Origin: Polynucleobacter sp. HIN11
Lineage (GTDB): Bacteria; Pseudomonadota; Gammaproteobacteria; Burkholderiales; Burkholderiaceae
DNA length: 64,000 nt
Assembly: GCF_030297675.1 (NCBI RefSeq)
Contig: NZ_AP028142.1
Location: forward strand, 62,001 to 126,000
Reading direction: 5' to 3'
Part shown: positions 60,823 through 64,000 of the stretch, in pieces
Position numbering within the stretch: position 1 is the stretch's first letter
Layout of the letters: each line of letters begins with the position of its first letter
Notes under the pieces: generated by a model
The model's database searches: none
What the model was told of the DNA's origin: nothing
The model's input: the letters and a program-made list of their open reading frames with translations, nothing else
Program-made: the position numbers and the translations under genes

Positions 60823-62086
60823 GCAACTGTTCTCCTAGTGCGCGCTCAATCAGTTGGCGCTTGATGATATGACTTCGATTAACCATTCCTAAGCCCCAGT
60901 TTCGTAATCCCTTTTCGATTGGGCTTTGTGCTGCAAACAGTTTCTTTAAGCGATCCGTCAGCCATAAAAGTGAGGTGGTATCTCCTTCGCGCTCGCGCTC
61001 ATAGCGACGCAGCAAAATGCGATCATCTACTTCCCGATAGGACTCTTTGTGCTTCATGATGTGAAGCAGGCTTGCCACATCCCGTAAGCCTAGATTGAGG
61101 CCTTGACCAGCCAATGGGTGCATGACGTGTGCAGAATCACCAACCAAGATTAATTTAGGATCGTAGTCTGGGCCAATCAGGCGATGCGCTTTGATGCGTC
61201 GCAGAGGAAAGCTTGCTGGTGTGGATTGCAGTTGCAGCTCACCGAGTTGATCATGAACTTCCACACCAAATTGGTTTGACCATGTCTGGCTATCCAGTTG
61301 TAATAAATAGTCGGCATGCTCATTTTGTGTTGACCATACCATTGAAACCTGTTGCTGGGGTAATGGCAGCATGGCTAAGATATCGCCATTGGGCAAGAAC
61401 CATTGGTAGGCGGTCTCGCGATGGGCAATCGAGCAGGTAAAGTTGGCAACCACTGCGTGCTGATCATAGGGGTGTTGATCGATTTCAATTCCAACTGACT
61501 GGCGTAGAGGGGAGTTCGCACCATCGGCTGCGATCACCAGTTTGGCTTGGATGGTTTGACCATTGCTCAATGAAAGCGTTGGAGAAGTATTGGGCTCAAA
61601 CCGAACCTCGTCAACACTGGCCTCAATGCTTTGTAGATTCTTACTGAACCGCATCGCTTGGGTTAGCGTGGCTTCAATCAAATCAGATTCAGCAATCCAG
61701 GCAAGTTCCGGTCGACCAGCCTCAAAGGCCGAGAAATGCAGTTGATCATGCTTTTGCCCACGATCGCCATAGATTCGCATATCGCGCACTACTTGAATGC
61801 GATTCTGGTCTAAGCCATCCCAAATGTTTAGTTCGGATAAAAGATGTTTGGTACTCGGTGAGAGCGCATAGATTCGCTGCCCAAAGGAAGGCTCAAGCGC
61901 AATTGTCTGATGCAAATCGGGTGCAATTTGAATCACCGAGTAGCCCAGTTGAGCCATGGCAAGTGCACTTGCCTTACCCACAATACCACCCCCAACGACC
62001 GCAAAGTCGGATTGGGTATTGGTGTGTTGGGCAGAATTGGATGTACTTTGGGAACGCATACCAAGATGATAGCGAATCAAGCGCAT
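60815..62086 (-). CDS. FAD-dependent ubiquinone-biosynthesis hydroxylase (UbiH/UbiI/UbiF family)
   Basis: 423 residues from the ATG at 62086; an in-frame ATG at 62059 is an alternative that starts closer to the FAD domain. Dinucleotide fold VVGGGIVGKASALAMA, the DGANSPLR motif, and the family signature GDSAHVMHPLAGQGLNLGL are intact. Enzymes of this family add hydroxyls to the ubiquinone ring; the ring position cannot be told from sequence. Divergent from ychF by only 13 bases. Confidence 0.92.
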   Translation of the reverse strand: MRLIRYHLGMRSQSTSNSAQHTNTQSDFAVVGGGIVGKASALAMAQLGYSVIQIAPDLHQTIALEPSFGQRIYALSPSTKHLLSELNIWDGLDQNRIQVVRDMRIYGDRGQKHDQLHFSAFEAGRPELAWIAESDLIEATLTQAMRFSKNLQSIEASVDEVRFEPNTSPTLSLSNGQTIQAKLVIAADGANSPLRQSVGIEIDQHPYDQHAVVANFTCSIAHRETAYQWFLPNGDILAMLPLPQQQVSMVWSTQNEHADYLLQLDSQTWSNQFGVEVHDQLGELQLQSTPASFPLRRIKAHRLIGPDYDPKLILVGDSAHVMHPLAGQGLNLGLRDVASLLHIMKHKESYREVDDRILLRRYEREREGDTTSLLWLTDRLKKLFAAQSPIEKGLRNWGLGMVNRSHIIKRQLIERALGEQLHG

Positions 62087-62099
62087 TTACAATGGGAGC

Positions 62100-63194
62100 A
62101 TGTCACTCAAATGCGGAATCGTTGGCCTGCCGAATGTAGGCAAATCCACCCTGTTTAATGCCCTCACCAAGGCAGGTATTGCAGCCGAAAATTATCCCTT
62201 TTGCACGATTGAGCCCAATGTGGGCATGGTCGAGGTCCCAGATCCCCGTTTGGCTGCCTTAGCGCAGATTGTGACTCCTGAGCGAATCGTGCCCGCCACG
62301 GTCGAGTTTGTCGATATTGCTGGATTGGTAGCTGGCGCCTCCAAAGGAGAGGGGCTTGGAAATCAATTTTTGGCCAATATTCGGGAGACCGATGCGATTA
62401 CCCACGTTGTGCGTTGCTTTGAGGATGCCAATGTGGTTCATGTGAGTGGCAAAGTCGACCCGATTGCAGACATTGGAGTGATTGATACCGAATTAGCTCT
62501 GGCAGATTTGGGTACGGTTGAGAAAGCCCTGCAGCGTTACTCGAAGGCAGCTAAATCGGGTAACGATAAAGAGGCCGCAGCCTTGGTTGCGGTACTCACC
62601 AAGGTTCAAGCACAGTTAGATCAAGCCTTGCCGGTAAGGGCCATGAGCCTTAGTAAGGAAGAGTTAGTTCTTCTTAAACCTTTTTGCTTAATTACAGCAA
62701 AACCGGCGATGTATGTCGCGAATGTGAAAGAAGATGGGTTTGAGAACAATCCCCATCTTGAGGCGGTTAAGGAGCATGCTGCTAAAGAGAATGCGCCAGT
62801 CGTTGCGGTATGCGCAGCCATTGAAGCTGAGATTGCTGATTTAGAGGATGCTGACAAGGCCGAGTTCTTGGCTGATCTGGGGATGAGCGAACCAGGTCTT
62901 AATCGAGTAATTCGGGCGGGCTATAGCTTATTGGGTTTACAAACTTACTTCACAGCGGGCGTGAAAGAGGTGCGTGCTTGGACCATACATATTGGCGATA
63001 CGGCGCCTCAGGCTGCTGGCGTGATTCATACGGATTTCGAACGCGGCTTTATTCGAGCACAAACGATTGCGTATGACGATTACATTCAATACAAAGGTGA
63101 GCAGGGCGCAAAGGAAGCGGGTAAGATGCGCGCCGAAGGTAAGGAATACATCGTCAAGGATGGCGATGTCTTGAACTTTTTATTTAACGTCTAA
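62100..63194 (+). CDS. ychF: Redox-regulated ATPase YchF
   Basis: 364 residues. Obg-related P-loop protein: G1 GLPNVGKSTLFN, G3 DIAGLVAGASKGEGLGN (in part), and the NxxE base-specificity motif (NVKE) in place of NKxD, which explains ATP preference. A coiled coil and a C-terminal TGS domain (about 280-364) follow. It binds ribosomes and modulates stress responses. A TACAAT lies 6 bases before the ATG. It ends one base before the convergent trpC stop. Confidence 0.97.
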   Translation: MSLKCGIVGLPNVGKSTLFNALTKAGIAAENYPFCTIEPNVGMVEVPDPRLAALAQIVTPERIVPATVEFVDIAGLVAGASKGEGLGNQFLANIRETDAITHVVRCFEDANVVHVSGKVDPIADIGVIDTELALADLGTVEKALQRYSKAAKSGNDKEAAALVAVLTKVQAQLDQALPVRAMSLSKEELVLLKPFCLITAKPAMYVANVKEDGFENNPHLEAVKEHAAKENAPVVAVCAAIEAEIADLEDADKAEFLADLGMSEPGLNRVIRAGYSLLGLQTYFTAGVKEVRAWTIHIGDTAPQAAGVIHTDFERGFIRAQTIAYDDYIQYKGEQGAKEAGKMRAEGKEYIVKDGDVLNFLFNV

Positions 63195-63195
63195 G

Positions 63196-63999
63196 TCAAG
63201 CAAATAATGCTGCAAGTGCCTTGCCTGGATGCTCAGCGCGCATAAAGGCTTCGCCAATTAAAAATGCATTAACCCCGGCCCCTTGCATCCGCTTGACATC
63301 GTTGGCATTGAGAATCCCGGACTCCGTGATGACGAGTTTGTCTTTGGGAATGGCTGGCAATAGATCGAGGGTGGTTTGTAAGCTAACCTCAAAGGTTTTG
63401 AGATTGCGGTTATTGATACCCAGTAGCGGCGTTTGCAGTTCAAGAGCCGCTTCTAATTCCACCCCATCATGAACTTCGACTAATACATCAAGCTGGTTCT
63501 CGATCGCACATGCTTCGAGCTCTTGCATTTGCGATAACTCAAGTGCCGCGACAATTAAAAGGATTGCATCAGCACCCATCGCGCGCGCCTCATAGACCTG
63601 ATAAGGGTCAATGATGAAGTCCTTGCGAATTACTGGCAAAGAGCATGCAGCTCGGGCTTCTTTGAGATACTGGGGCGAGCCCAAGAAGTAATCCCGATCG
63701 GTGAGGACCGATAAGCAGGTCGCGCCATGCGCGGCATAACTTTGCGCAATGTCATGTGGCATAAAGTGCTCACGCAGCACCCCTTTGCTCGGACTTGCTT
63801 TTTTGATTTCTGCAATGATGCCGGGTTTGTGATTATTGACGGAGTCTATCAGTGCTTTAGCAAAGCCACGCACCTTTCTATTTGGATCAGAATTAGCACT
63901 CAATGCCTCTTTTAAGATTTCACCACTAGAGATCAATCGTTGTGCAGCCACAATCTCATGTCGCTTAGTCTCCAGAATACGACTCAGAATATCGCTCAT
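63196..63999 (-). CDS. trpC: Indole-3-glycerol phosphate synthase
   Basis: 267 residues, complete: the ATG is at 63999, one base from the window edge. Barrel enzyme of tryptophan synthesis. AEIKKASPSKG (substrate-binding Lys), PVIRKDFIIDPYQVYEAR (catalytic Lys), LVEVHDGVELEAAL, GINNRNLKTFEV and ITESGILN are all conserved. trpD probably lies just outside on the same strand. Confidence 0.97.
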   Translation of the reverse strand: MSDILSRILETKRHEIVAAQRLISSGEILKEALSANSDPNRKVRGFAKALIDSVNNHKPGIIAEIKKASPSKGVLREHFMPHDIAQSYAAHGATCLSVLTDRDYFLGSPQYLKEARAACSLPVIRKDFIIDPYQVYEARAMGADAILLIVAALELSQMQELEACAIENQLDVLVEVHDGVELEAALELQTPLLGINNRNLKTFEVSLQTTLDLLPAIPKDKLVITESGILNANDVKRMQGAGVNAFLIGEAFMRAEHPGKALAALFA

Positions 64000-64000
64000 G

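Overview
The window looks like the chromosome of a free-living freshwater betaproteobacterium of the Burkholderiaceae, most likely Polynucleobacter or a close relative. This rests on three things: protein sequences that look betaproteobacterial, moderate GC (well below Ralstonia/Burkholderia), and a gene order typical of Burkholderiales (end of the ribosomal alpha operon; gltBD; mlaFEDACB-ABC-bolA-murA-his; HIT-tatABC; petABC-sspAB; hemA-prfA-prmC). The species was not tested by any search. No rRNA, CRISPR array, prophage or complete insertion sequence was seen, and coding density is very high: no gene-free stretch exceeds about 200 bp.

Layout. 1-3.8 kb: 3' end of secY, then infA-rpmJ-rpsM-rpsK-rpsD-rpoA-rplQ, closed by a strong intrinsic terminator. 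3.85-9.8 kb: cutA-dsbD, convergent hemB and engB, a dihaem cytochrome c, lysA and an LptM-like lipoprotein. 9.8-16.8 kb: cyaY; aroB-aroK behind a shortened pilus-type secretin locus; divergent PBP1A; a REP-associated (RAYT) transposase. 16.8-32.0 kb: an unbroken plus-strand run, gltB-gltD-mlaFEDACB-ABC exporter pair-bolA-murA-hisG-hisD. 32.0-38.8 kb: hisC on the opposite strand, then hisBHAFIE, a HIT hydrolase and tatABC. 38.9-45.4 kb: the accessory part, with a general porin, a 16-bp perfect palindrome and two large AT-rich genes for TPR-GT41 (OGT/SPINDLY-type) glycosyltransferases, one carrying a perfect 102-bp tandem DNA repeat. 45.4-50.1 kb: mscL, petABC (cytochrome bc1), sspAB and tRNA-Thr. 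50.1-64 kb: an MHS-family transporter, phasin, rmuC, grxD, hemA-prfA-prmC, a small membrane protein, ung, an M61 peptidase, dsbC, a UbiH-type hydroxylase, ychF and trpC.

How the genes fit together. Most of the window is core metabolism and envelope biology: translation, haem synthesis (hemA, hemB) feeding the bc1 complex and c-type cytochromes, thiol-disulfide traffic (dsbD, dsbC, grxD), outer-membrane lipid asymmetry (Mla), peptidoglycan (murA, PBP1A), twin-arginine export of the Rieske protein made nearby, histidine, lysine, aromatic and glutamate synthesis, and PHB granules (phasin).

The parts most worth following are the paired GT41 glycosyltransferases between tatC/porin and mscL/pet, and the secretin locus, which has kept only a PilP-like protein and a compact PilQ where pilMNOPQ normally lies. 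Less striking are the RAYT with its neighbouring palindrome, an inverted hisC within the his cluster, and a candidate repressor operator over the phasin promoter. No wholly new system could be demonstrated from sequence alone.
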